DNA of 10,251 nt from Veillonellaceae bacterium (GTDB taxonomy: Bacteria > Bacillota > Negativicutes > Veillonellales > Veillonellaceae), in the NCBI GenBank assembly GCA_900765165.1, contig CAAFQR010000098.1:1-10251 (forward strand), given 5' to 3'. Below are positions 1 through 6,351 of this stretch, piece after piece. The number at the start of each line of letters is the position of its first letter. Position 1 is the first letter of the stretch. The notes under the pieces were generated by a model. That model worked only from the letters and a program-made list of their open reading frames with translations. It was not told the DNA's origin and searched no databases. The position numbers and the translations under genes are program-made.

Positions 1-56
1 ATACCGGTTACGAAACCATATGCTACAGAAGGAATAACTGTACATTGTACATCGTC
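1..56 (-). pseudogene. Downstream reading frame of the frameshifted secreted protein, cut by window edge
   Basis: This segment is open in one frame from position 56 to the edge and reads DDVQCTVIPSVAYGFVTG, with alternating polar and hydrophobic residues like a beta-strand domain. It follows on directly from the 53-residue frame if one base is dropped from the T run at 57-60. The same frame can also be entered from an ATG at 92 (MSVNVNIRMYNFDD), but that ATG has no convincing ribosome binding site. The true end lies outside the window, so a pseudogene, a sequencing error and a separate overlapping gene cannot be told apart here. Confidence 0.4.
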
Positions 57-216
57 AAAATTGTACATTCTTATATTGACATTTACACTCATAGCTTATT
101 TTGTAAATATTTTGTATTGCATAATACCCATTACTAGGATGGTAACTTTCGTACTTTGCACTTACCGGAGCCATTGCAATTAAAAACAACGCCAAAATAG
201 ATAATACCCTTTTCAT
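55..216 (-). CDS. Small secreted protein, probably truncated by a frameshift
   Basis: A 53-residue frame too short for usual ORF lists. The start is supported by AGGAGG at 224-229, seven bases before the ATG. Residues 1-20 look like a signal peptide: MKR, a hydrophobic core (LSILALFLIAM), then APVSA as a likely signal peptidase I site before KYESYHP. The rest is Tyr-rich (YHPSNGYYAIQNIYKISY) with two Cys and resembles the start of an exported beta-rich domain. The frame ends at TGA (55-57), directly after a run of four T. Removing one T lets translation continue as FDDVQCTVIPSVAYGF to the window edge without a stop. I therefore think this is the front of a longer exported protein interrupted by a one-base insertion, or by a sequencing error. 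I recognise no family. It has its own promoter and is divergent from guaD, so it need not be related to purine metabolism. Confidence 0.55.
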   Translation of the reverse strand: MKRVLSILALFLIAMAPVSAKYESYHPSNGYYAIQNIYKISYECKCQYKNVQF

Positions 217-254
217 TTTTAACCCTCCTACAACAACACTAAAATTTTATTATT

Positions 255-283
255 AGTATACAATAAGGATATTACAATTTCAA
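255..283 (-). promoter_or_regulatory. Sigma-A-type promoter for the small secreted protein gene
   Basis: On the minus strand, TTGAAA (278-283; five of six matches to TTGACA) is followed by exactly 17 bases and then TATACT (255-260; five of six matches to TATAAT). Transcription would start near 248, about 30 bases before the start codon at 216. The good spacing and the strong ribosome binding site suggest the gene is, or recently was, well expressed. Confidence 0.6.
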
Positions 284-293
284 TTCATGAATT
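282..293. repeat. 12-bp perfect palindrome at the -35 of the divergent promoter
   Basis: AATTCATGAATT is self-complementary and overlaps the end of the -35 hexamer (278-283) of the minus-strand promoter. This is where a repressor of the small secreted protein gene could bind. The surrounding DNA is AT-rich, so chance is a real alternative. Confidence 0.25.
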
Positions 294-361
294 TCATCAT
301 TTTTTCTAATCTTCCATCTTAATTCCCAATACTCCTTACACTAGAAAAAGGCTTTATTCTA

Positions 362-370
362 TGCCATAAT
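362..370 (+). promoter_or_regulatory. Possible extended -10 promoter for guaD-permease operon
   Basis: TGCCATAAT has the TG-n arrangement of an extended -10 followed by CATAAT, five of six matches to TATAAT. No clear -35 lies 17 bases upstream (TAGAAA at 342-347), as is common for extended -10 promoters. It sits about 45 bases before the guaD start. The region has other AT-rich hexamers, for example TATATT at 370-375, so the exact start site is uncertain. Confidence 0.35.
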
Positions 371-390
371 ATATTTACTAATAAATATAT
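369..390. repeat. 9-bp inverted repeat in the guaD leader, possible operator
   Basis: ATATATTTA (369-377) and TAAATATAT (382-390) are perfect inverted copies around the four-base spacer CTAA. The repeat lies just after the proposed -10 and before the ribosome binding site, a position where a bound repressor would block transcription. It does not match the purine riboswitch core or a PurR box that I know. All stem positions are A or T, which weakens it as an RNA hairpin and raises the chance of coincidence. Confidence 0.3.
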
Positions 391-414
391 ACGTTTTAAG
401 AAAAGGAGCTAATT

Positions 415-1776
415 ATGAGTATTACCCTTGCCATCCAAGGGACAGCATTCCATGCCACAGCACCTACGGAATTTACTGTTCTCCGCGATTACTTATTTTT
501 AATCGACGATCAAGGCCAACTAGACTCGGTGTTGGCACCTTCTGACGAGACTTATCAACGAGCATTAGCCGAGCATAAGGATAAGCCGTATTTTCTCAAA
601 TTAAAACCTTCTCAATGTTTGCTTCCTGGTTTCGTGGACACGCATATCCACGCGCCGCAGTGGCCGCAAGCCGGCAAGGCATTGCACGTAGATTTGCCAA
701 CTTGGCTATCTACATACACGTTCCCCTTAGAAACATCATTTAAAAATTCACGCTTTGCGAAAACCGTTTATACGGACCTAATCAAAACATTATTGGCCAA
801 CGGCACTACTACTGGCCTGTATTTTGGTTCTGTTCACAACGAGCCTAACAAAATACTAGCCAACGCGGCTGCGCACAACGGTCAACGTGCTTTCATCGGC
901 AAAGTCGTTATGGACGATCCGTCACAATGTCCGGATTTCTATCGTGATCCGAACACCGAAGCTGCGTTAGAAGCTACGGAAGAATTCTTGCAATTTGCTG
1001 CCGAGTTAAATAAAAAGACGCCACAGACCATCAGCGGTGTAGTTACACCTCGGTTCATTCCTACCTGCACCGATGAAGTGCTCTATGGTCTAGGCAAACT
1101 AGCCAAACAATACAATGTCCCAGTCCAATCACATGTATCCGAAGGTGACTGGCAGCACAACTACGTACTACAACGAACCGGAAAACGAGATACCAAAGCC
1201 CATTTAGATTTTGGTCTCTTAACGGATCGAACCGTCCTAGCTCATGGTGTATTCCTCAATGACGAAGATGCCGAAATGCTTAAAGCAACGGGAGCTTCCG
1301 TAGCGCATTCACCGATTTCTAATGTACTCTTTGCAAACGCAGTAGCTCCGATTCGCCATATGTTAGAACACGGCGTTTCTATCGGACTTGCTACCGATAT
1401 TTCTGGCGGCTATTCACCATCCATGTTTGACGCTATGAGACAAGCTATTCTCTCCTCGCGTTCTTTAGAAGATGGCATCAATCCAGCACTGCCTACGGAA
1501 CAACGTGGTGTGCCGAACTCGCGCATTGATTTCAGACACGCATTCTACATGGCAACAGCAGGCGGTGCCATGGCACTAAAGCTCAACTGTGGTCATTTCA
1601 CAAAAGGAAGCGATTTTGACGCATTCATCTTTGACAATGACGCGCCACACAGCAACCTGCGCCGTTACGATTTCGATACCGATGAGGACTGGCTCCAAAA
1701 AATCGTATTCATGGGCCAACGACAAAACATCGTCCGCCTTTGGGTACAGGGTCGTATGCTCATCGAAAACGCATAA
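415..1776 (+). CDS. guaD: Guanine deaminase
   Basis: Cytoplasmic zinc hydrolase of the amidohydrolase (ATZ/TRZ) superfamily that converts guanine to xanthine and ammonia. The family signature PGFVDTHIHAPQ is at residues 71-82 and supplies metal ligands H77 and H79. The other expected ligands are H240 (VQSHVSE), H277 (LAHGVF) and D328 (ATDISGG), with E243 as the likely catalytic glutamate; R213 in TPRF matches a base-binding position. The spacing fits the human enzyme's ligand set. At 453 residues it is full length. The start is set by AAGGAG at 403-408, six bases before the ATG. A permease gene follows after 27 bases, so the two form a purine-salvage operon that would release ammonia from guanine and leave xanthine. 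No xanthine dehydrogenase or phosphoribosyltransferase gene is present in the window. Confidence 0.95.
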   Translation: MSITLAIQGTAFHATAPTEFTVLRDYLFLIDDQGQLDSVLAPSDETYQRALAEHKDKPYFLKLKPSQCLLPGFVDTHIHAPQWPQAGKALHVDLPTWLSTYTFPLETSFKNSRFAKTVYTDLIKTLLANGTTTGLYFGSVHNEPNKILANAAAHNGQRAFIGKVVMDDPSQCPDFYRDPNTEAALEATEEFLQFAAELNKKTPQTISGVVTPRFIPTCTDEVLYGLGKLAKQYNVPVQSHVSEGDWQHNYVLQRTGKRDTKAHLDFGLLTDRTVLAHGVFLNDEDAEMLKATGASVAHSPISNVLFANAVAPIRHMLEHGVSIGLATDISGGYSPSMFDAMRQAILSSRSLEDGINPALPTEQRGVPNSRIDFRHAFYMATAGGAMALKLNCGHFTKGSDFDAFIFDNDAPHSNLRRYDFDTDEDWLQKIVFMGQRQNIVRLWVQGRMLIENA

Positions 1777-1803
1777 CTACTTACATTTTACCAGGAGGTT
1801 ACT

Positions 1804-3177
1804 ATGTCAAATACATCACAAACACCAACAGCCGAACAGCAAGAAAGTCATTTACTCGTCACGCCCGATGAGTCCCTTTCCTTCGGCAAATCCATCTTCC
1901 TCGGCCTGCAACACTTGCTCGCCATGGACATTTACATTGTGCCGTTCATCATTGCCGGCGTCCTCGCTTTATCTGTAACTGATTCGGCATTTCTCATCCA
2001 AGCTACCTTCATTGCCGCTGGTATTGGCACGTTGATTCAGTCTCGTTTCCTTATGAAATTACCAGTCGCCCAGGGTCCGTCGTATGTGCCTATCGCAGCT
2101 ATCATTGGCATTACCATGGCCGGCGGCGGTGGTTTAGCCGGTCTTGGCACCGCCTTCGGTTCCATCCTGATTGGTAGTATTATTATCACTATCTTAGGCT
2201 TCACCGGTATTTTGCGCCGCGCCATTAACTACTTCGTGCCACCATTGGTTGGCGGCACCATCATCTTCGTTGTTGGTCTGTCCTTGATGCCAATTGGCCT
2301 TTCGGAAAACATCTACGCCGTTCACGGTGCTGGCACCATTGGTCAGAACATCATCTTAGCAAGTGTGTCCGGTATCGCTTTAATTCTCTGCGTTGTGTTT
2401 GGTATTCACTTCAGCAAAAAAGGCAACTGGCTCCGCATCGGTTCCGTTGTTATTGCCCTCGTCATTGGCTGTATCGTAGCTTCTTTCATGGGCCGCTTCT
2501 CCTTGGACGCAGTCTATGCCGCTCCGTGGTTCACCGTACCGCGCGTAGCCTTCTTATCCTTCCCAGTTTCCTTTGATGTATCGGCCATTTTAACGATGCT
2601 TTTAATTTACTTAGTTCTCCTTGCTGAAACGACAGGCACCTGGTTCGCTGTAAGTTCGGTTATCAATCAGCCACTTACCAAAGAACAGCTCGATAAAGGT
2701 ATCATCGGCGAAGGTATTGGTTGCTTCATCGGCGGCTTGCTCGGTGGTACACCGGCAACAGGCTACTCTACCAACGCTGGTCTTATCGCTGTAACGGGTA
2801 TCGGCAGTCGCCATGCCTTCTATGGTTGCGCGGCTTGGATGATTCTCTTCGGCTTATCCAACAAATTGGCGACCTTAATTGCTTCTATCCCGTCCCCGGT
2901 TATCGGTGGCGTATTCGTTATCGTATGCTCCATCATTGCATTAAGCGGCCTCCGCATCATTCGTCACATTCCGTTAACCGAACGTAACATGTTCATCATC
3001 GGGGTGCCTGTAGTGACCACCTTAGCCCTCTTCTTATTACCGAAAGACTTCGTAAAAACCTTGCCGATTTTCTTGCAATACTTATTGGACTCATCAATCG
3101 CAACCGCTGCGATTGTATCCATCATCTTAAATAAACTACTTCCCAAGGAATTTAATCCTTACGATAAGCAAGCATAG
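1804..3177 (+). CDS. NCS2 (NAT) family nucleobase permease, probably xanthine/purine
   Basis: Integral membrane H+ symporter of the nucleobase-ascorbate transporter family (UraA/XanQ/PbuX type), with the usual length (457 residues) and many hydrophobic segments from about residue 30 to 445. Markers seen are the TM1 QH pair (Q36-H37 in LQHLLAMD), the TM8 glutamate E275 (AETTGTW), and a signature segment around 316-336 (TPATGYSTNAGLIAVTG) matching N-x-G-x4-T-G at residues 324-332. The residue before that Asn is Thr (T323), where the family motif normally has Gln, Glu or Pro. Substrate is therefore uncertain; pairing with guanine deaminase argues for a purine such as xanthine or guanine over uracil. 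The start follows AGGAGG (1793-1798) by five bases. This gene and guaD use visibly more G and C in third positions than the minus-strand genes. A strong hairpin follows the stop. Confidence 0.88.
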   Translation: MSNTSQTPTAEQQESHLLVTPDESLSFGKSIFLGLQHLLAMDIYIVPFIIAGVLALSVTDSAFLIQATFIAAGIGTLIQSRFLMKLPVAQGPSYVPIAAIIGITMAGGGGLAGLGTAFGSILIGSIIITILGFTGILRRAINYFVPPLVGGTIIFVVGLSLMPIGLSENIYAVHGAGTIGQNIILASVSGIALILCVVFGIHFSKKGNWLRIGSVVIALVIGCIVASFMGRFSLDAVYAAPWFTVPRVAFLSFPVSFDVSAILTMLLIYLVLLAETTGTWFAVSSVINQPLTKEQLDKGIIGEGIGCFIGGLLGGTPATGYSTNAGLIAVTGIGSRHAFYGCAAWMILFGLSNKLATLIASIPSPVIGGVFVIVCSIIALSGLRIIRHIPLTERNMFIIGVPVVTTLALFLLPKDFVKTLPIFLQYLLDSSIATAAIVSIILNKLLPKEFNPYDKQA

Positions 3178-3242
3178 ATCAATGGTCGCTCATACACCTC
3201 CAATTTCATAACTCGTTCTACGATTGCTTCAGATAATAAATA

Positions 3243-3290
3243 AGGAGTTGTAACGAAATAAGGGGTTTCCCTTGTTTTGTTACAACTCCT
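3243..3290. terminator. 22-bp hairpin, bidirectional terminator between convergent genes
   Basis: Positions 3243-3264 pair without interruption to 3269-3290 around the loop GTTT: AGGAGTTGTAAC pairs with GTTACAACTCCT at the base, continuing to AAGGG/CCCTT at the tip, with only two G-U pairs. On the plus strand ATTTTC follows; on the minus strand TTATTTATTA follows. It lies 65 bases after the permease stop and 33 bases after the LarA-like stop, so it can end both transcripts. The stem is longer than most intrinsic terminators need. Confidence 0.8.
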
Positions 3291-3323
3291 ATTTTCACCG
3301 AAAAAACAAATTTATGAGAAAAC

Positions 3324-4637
3324 TCAGAATAAATTGCCCTTGTCATCGAATGCAAAGTCTTGCAAAGTGCCAATAATCTTCATATTCGGATGTTGCTTAA
3401 CTTCCTCTACTAATGCTTCTGAAACTTCAATTTCTTCTATTTCTTTCGTATTCTTAATGCGGATAATTTTTAATGCATTAGGATCAGCTCCAACAGAAGT
3501 TTTAGCCGCAACCTGTATTGCTAATTTATCTGTTTGTACCCAAAACGGCCACTTAACCATTTCAAGCACATTCGATGTTAAAGCATTAGGATATGCCATT
3601 TCATTGATAGTTTGGTCAATACACCGTTGCGTTGTTATATCTGCTAAACCAATACCATTAGCATTACCATGAGTTTTTTCTGTTAATCCCAAAACTACAA
3701 CACGCTTTGCTTTGAAATTACCTAATCTAGGGAATGAACCATCTTTACCACTAGGAACGCCTGTTTCCCTCGGTAGTGTACCTGTAACATTAGGATCCAT
3801 TCCATCACCGCTAATATCTTTACCTATTTCATCGACAATTAAGACATCCACATTATCAATTAAAATATGTCCCATATTAGCCTTTGCTTCCAATAGCAAT
3901 TTTGGCTCTTGATCGATAATTTCATCAGGTGTTAATGCTACCAATTTATAAGTTTTATCATAAGCATTTTCAATAGAACCTACACCACAGATAACATTGG
4001 CATTTTTCAAAATGACCTTACCAAAAGCAGAGATATTCTTAGACATCTTACCGAAACCATCTACATGCACAGTTTCTGCACCATGCTGTTTTCCCATCCC
4101 AATAACAGCCATCTTCATTAATCCACTTTCATAAGGGCCAACAAACTGCGTATGTGCTTTGATACGCCCGACTAAAATAATACCATCGGCTTCTGCAGCA
4201 TACTTATCAATAAACACAGGTCGTCCATCTTCTACCTGCCCAATTTGCGTTGTCTCCATCGTAGCACGAACAGGACAGCCTAAATACTCTTCAGTAACAC
4301 CATATCCGGTAACAATTTCTAATTGCCCTTCTGCCGTAGCGCCACCGTGACTTCCCATCGCAGGAAATACAAACGGTTTCACTCCTCGCGCCTTCAATAC
4401 ATCAACTATTGATTTAATAATAATCGCTATATTCGATACGCCGCGACTTCCACAAGTAATCGCCACTGTCATTCCCGGTTTAAATTGAGATAAAATAACG
4501 TCCCTATTTAAAAGTTCGGTAATTTTTTCTGGGATTTCTTCTGGCTCTATACACGCTTTATTAAATTGCTGTTCAACCTTAACCATTTTAGGTAATTCTA
4601 CGTTACCACATAAATCTCTTACTACTTCATCGGCCAT
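3324..4637 (-). CDS. LarA-like protein (lactate racemase superfamily, DUF2088), possible 2-hydroxyacid or aldonate epimerase
   Basis: This 437-residue protein belongs to the LarA superfamily (LarA-like N-terminal domain, formerly DUF2088), whose characterised members use a nickel-pincer nucleotide to racemise or epimerise C2 of 2-hydroxy acids. Visible blocks are GSRG at 63-66, GSHGGAT at 95-101 (H97), the segment from R158 to A187 containing H162, K175 and H185, and a conserved stretch DEIGKDISGDGMDPN near 269-283. H97, H162, K175 and H185 plausibly match LarA His108, His174, cofactor-bearing Lys184 and His200, but the His-to-Lys spacing is three residues longer than in LarA, so the alignment is my inference. 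There is no signal peptide, so it is probably cytoplasmic. The gene is monocistronic: it has its own -10, with terminators on both sides. The neighbouring uxu operon hints at a sugar-acid substrate. The family call is firm; the reaction is unknown. Confidence 0.75.
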   Translation of the reverse strand: MADEVVRDLCGNVELPKMVKVEQQFNKACIEPEEIPEKITELLNRDVILSQFKPGMTVAITCGSRGVSNIAIIIKSIVDVLKARGVKPFVFPAMGSHGGATAEGQLEIVTGYGVTEEYLGCPVRATMETTQIGQVEDGRPVFIDKYAAEADGIILVGRIKAHTQFVGPYESGLMKMAVIGMGKQHGAETVHVDGFGKMSKNISAFGKVILKNANVICGVGSIENAYDKTYKLVALTPDEIIDQEPKLLLEAKANMGHILIDNVDVLIVDEIGKDISGDGMDPNVTGTLPRETGVPSGKDGSFPRLGNFKAKRVVVLGLTEKTHGNANGIGLADITTQRCIDQTINEMAYPNALTSNVLEMVKWPFWVQTDKLAIQVAAKTSVGADPNALKIIRIKNTKEIEEIEVSEALVEEVKQHPNMKIIGTLQDFAFDDKGNLF

Positions 4638-4645
4638 TTTTGACA

Positions 4646-4653
4646 CCACCTTT
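4646..4653 (-). promoter_or_regulatory. Ribosome binding site deciding the LarA-like start
   Basis: The minus strand reads AAAGGTGG eight bases before the ATG at 4637. An upstream in-frame GTG at 4649 lies inside this ribosome binding site and would leave none for itself, so the ATG is the better start and gives MADEVVRD as N-terminus. Confidence 0.7.
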
Positions 4654-4669
4654 GTATAAACAACAATGC

Positions 4670-4675
4670 ATTATA
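4670..4675 (-). promoter_or_regulatory. -10 element of the LarA-like gene promoter
   Basis: A perfect TATAAT on the minus strand, about 33 bases before the start codon. The best hexamer at 17-base spacing is CAACTT, a poor -35, so the promoter may need an activator or be weak. Its presence, just downstream of a terminator, supports separate transcription from the uxu operon. Confidence 0.5.
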
Positions 4676-4727
4676 CTCAACAATCCCTTACAAAGTTGTC
4701 CCTGTGTTCTGTAAATCAATTGATATA

Positions 4728-4778
4728 AAAACGCTATCTTTCGGTTCCCCCAAAGAGTGAACGATAAGATAGCGTTTT
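4728..4778 (-). terminator. Intrinsic terminator ending the uxuB-uxuA-dehydrogenase-MFS operon
   Basis: AAAACGCTATCTT (4728-4740) pairs perfectly with AAGATAGCGTTTT (4766-4778), 13 bp. The arm continues imperfectly inwards through GTTC (4744-4747) and GAAC (4759-4762). Read on the minus strand, the stem runs into TTTTATATC, a usable U-rich tail. It lies about 115 bases after the MFS stop and just upstream of the LarA-like promoter. The stretch from 4779 to 4893 between it and the MFS stop shows no gene. Confidence 0.75.
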
Positions 4779-4893
4779 ATATATCCAAGTTAATTTCTAT
4801 ACTTTTAACTAGCCTAGATCTTCAAGACATAAATCAAATGGTAATTTTCCCTATTTTCTTATAGTCTTGCGATTTAATATATGAATAATAGGA

Positions 4894-6234
4894 TTACATG
4901 AAGTCGTCTAGTTCAGACAAATCACGACCAGTCGGGTCTTCCGACACATAAGCGCCGATAAAACTGGATAAAGAGAAGATGATAACCATAATTGCAAACG
5001 GAATCCAACTACCAGTCATAGCTGTAACTAATGCTGCTGCAATTACAGGACCAAAACCAGTAGCAATCAAACCTGCAATTTCTTTAGCCAAAGCAACCAT
5101 GGTAACACGATGACGAGCACCAAACAATTCAGCCATAGCAACATTTTCCAAAGCGAAGAGGCCTTGTACACCAAGATTCAAGCCGATAATCATTGCAATT
5201 GTTACAATTACAGGATTTCTTGTTTCGAATAACAACATCATCGGGATTGCATAGATAGCTGTCGCCAAAGATAAGAACATATACATTTTACGGCGACCGA
5301 TCTTATCCCCGAGCCAACCAACAAGAGGAATCGTTACAAATGCTACCAAGGAAGTAAGAATATAACCTTCTGTAGCCACAGTCTTTTCCATTGCTAAAAC
5401 CGTAACGATAAAACCTGCTAAGTAAGTCTGTAACAAACCACTGTTACCAGCCTGACCAAAACGTAATGCCAACGCAACCAAGAAGCTCTTTTTGCCTTTT
5501 TTAATAGTTTTTACATCAGTAGTATCATTCGCTAATTGCTGTTCACGTTCTTCTTCAAGAAGTTTTTTCTTAGCTGCCATAACCGGACTTTCTTTAACGC
5601 ACAACCGGATTAAAACAGCGATAATCATAACGACGAAAGATGCATAGAACGGAATTCTCCAGCCCCAAGCAAGCACTTCCTGTTTCGTCATCATTGTCAA
5701 AATAATAGTCCAGATTAAGTTAGCTAAAAGTGTGCCCGAAGCAGTACCCAAACAAATCAAACTAGTAATCAAACCACGACGTTTTGTTTCGCAGAATTCA
5801 GCTACCATAACACCTGCGCCACTAATTTCAGCACCAGCGCCTAAGCCCTGAACAATACGCAATGCTACCAAACCAATTGGTGCCCAGATACCAACTTCAG
5901 CATATGTTGGCAAGAAACCAATTAATGTAGATGCAAACCCCATCAATACAATAGTAGCAAATAACATTGTGCGTCGGCCCATTTTATCCCCTACATGACC
6001 AAATACAAACGCACCAACTAAACGAGCAACATAGCCAGCGCCATAAGCGCCCATAGCTAAGATTAACCCCATTGAAGGATCAGAATTCGGAAAGAAAATT
6101 TCATTAAAAACAATTGCTGCTGCTAAAGAGTAAAGCTGAAAATCCATAAATTCCATAGCCGTGCCAAGCCAACCGCTGGCCGCTACTTTAACCATTTCTT
6201 TTGTTTTAATTTCATACGAATTTGTCTGGCTCAT
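4894..6234 (-). CDS. MFS transporter, metabolite:H+ symporter type, probably sugar-acid uptake
   Basis: A 446-residue membrane protein of the major facilitator superfamily with 12 expected helices. The N-terminal pattern GWLGTAMEFMDFQLYSLAAA (21-40) is that of the metabolite:H+ symporter family (ShiA, KgtP, ProP relatives). The two motif A loops are GHVGDKMGRRTM (79-90) and GWLGDKIGRRKM (306-317), one per half, and RIVQGLGAGAEISGA (126-140) matches motif B. A charged cytoplasmic linker (about 214-250, rich in Lys and Glu) joins the halves. As last gene of the uxu operon it most likely imports the aldonate or hexuronate that the enzymes consume; known family members carry carboxylates. The substrate is not readable from sequence. 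The start follows GGAG by seven bases. The 117-base gap to the dehydrogenase holds a hairpin, so its level may differ from that of the enzymes. Confidence 0.88.
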   Translation of the reverse strand: MSQTNSYEIKTKEMVKVAASGWLGTAMEFMDFQLYSLAAAIVFNEIFFPNSDPSMGLILAMGAYGAGYVARLVGAFVFGHVGDKMGRRTMLFATIVLMGFASTLIGFLPTYAEVGIWAPIGLVALRIVQGLGAGAEISGAGVMVAEFCETKRRGLITSLICLGTASGTLLANLIWTIILTMMTKQEVLAWGWRIPFYASFVVMIIAVLIRLCVKESPVMAAKKKLLEEEREQQLANDTTDVKTIKKGKKSFLVALALRFGQAGNSGLLQTYLAGFIVTVLAMEKTVATEGYILTSLVAFVTIPLVGWLGDKIGRRKMYMFLSLATAIYAIPMMLLFETRNPVIVTIAMIIGLNLGVQGLFALENVAMAELFGARHRVTMVALAKEIAGLIATGFGPVIAAALVTAMTGSWIPFAIMVIIFSLSSFIGAYVSEDPTGRDLSELDDFM

Positions 6235-6273
6235 TTATTTCTCCGCCTTTCAGATAGCCACTCAAACATGCTA

Positions 6274-6314
6274 GGATTCTAGTATTAAGAACAATTTCTT
6301 CATACTAGAAATCC
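6274..6314 (-). repeat. Intercistronic stem-loop between dehydrogenase and MFS genes
   Basis: CTAGTATTAAGAA (6279-6291) pairs with TTCTTCATACTAG (6296-6308) with one mismatch and a four-base loop. The arm extends outwards through GGATT/AAATCC (6274-6278 with 6309-6314, one bulged A). On the minus strand no T run follows, so it is not a classic terminator. Its place between the two genes suits an mRNA processing or stability element, or partial attenuation of the transporter gene; an operator for an internal promoter is an alternative. Confidence 0.5.
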
Positions 6315-6351
6315 CTTTGGCATATTTAAGCGGTTCTAGTAGCTAGTAACG

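Noticed and set aside
57..60. Programmed ribosomal frameshifting in the small secreted protein.
   Set aside because: Only a four-T run is present, with no obvious stimulatory structure or classic slippery heptamer; an indel or sequencing error is simpler.
217..414. Purine riboswitch upstream of guaD.
   Set aside because: I could not find the conserved three-way-junction core or a terminator/anti-terminator pair in the 198-base spacer; only an AT-rich inverted repeat is visible.
1589..1978. Open frame of 129 codons across the guaD-permease junction.
   Set aside because: It overlaps two well-supported genes in another frame, has no ribosome binding site and an unlikely composition.
3243..3290. 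Long hairpin as an insertion-sequence end or miniature transposable element.
   Set aside because: There is no transposase, no target duplication and only 48 bases; its place between convergent genes fits a terminator.
3277..3672. Plus-strand open frame opposite the end of the LarA-like gene, and similar ones at 6988-7413 and 9358-9633.
   Set aside because: They are antisense shadows of clearly recognisable minus-strand genes, without start signals.
4638..4649. Longer LarA-like protein starting at GTG 4649 (MVSK before MADE).
   Set aside because: The GTG falls inside the AAAGGTGG ribosome binding site of the ATG at 4637 and has no site of its own.
4779..4893. Small gene or small RNA between the MFS stop and the terminator.
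   Set aside because: No frame with a ribosome binding site and no convincing promoter is visible; it reads as a 3' untranslated stretch.
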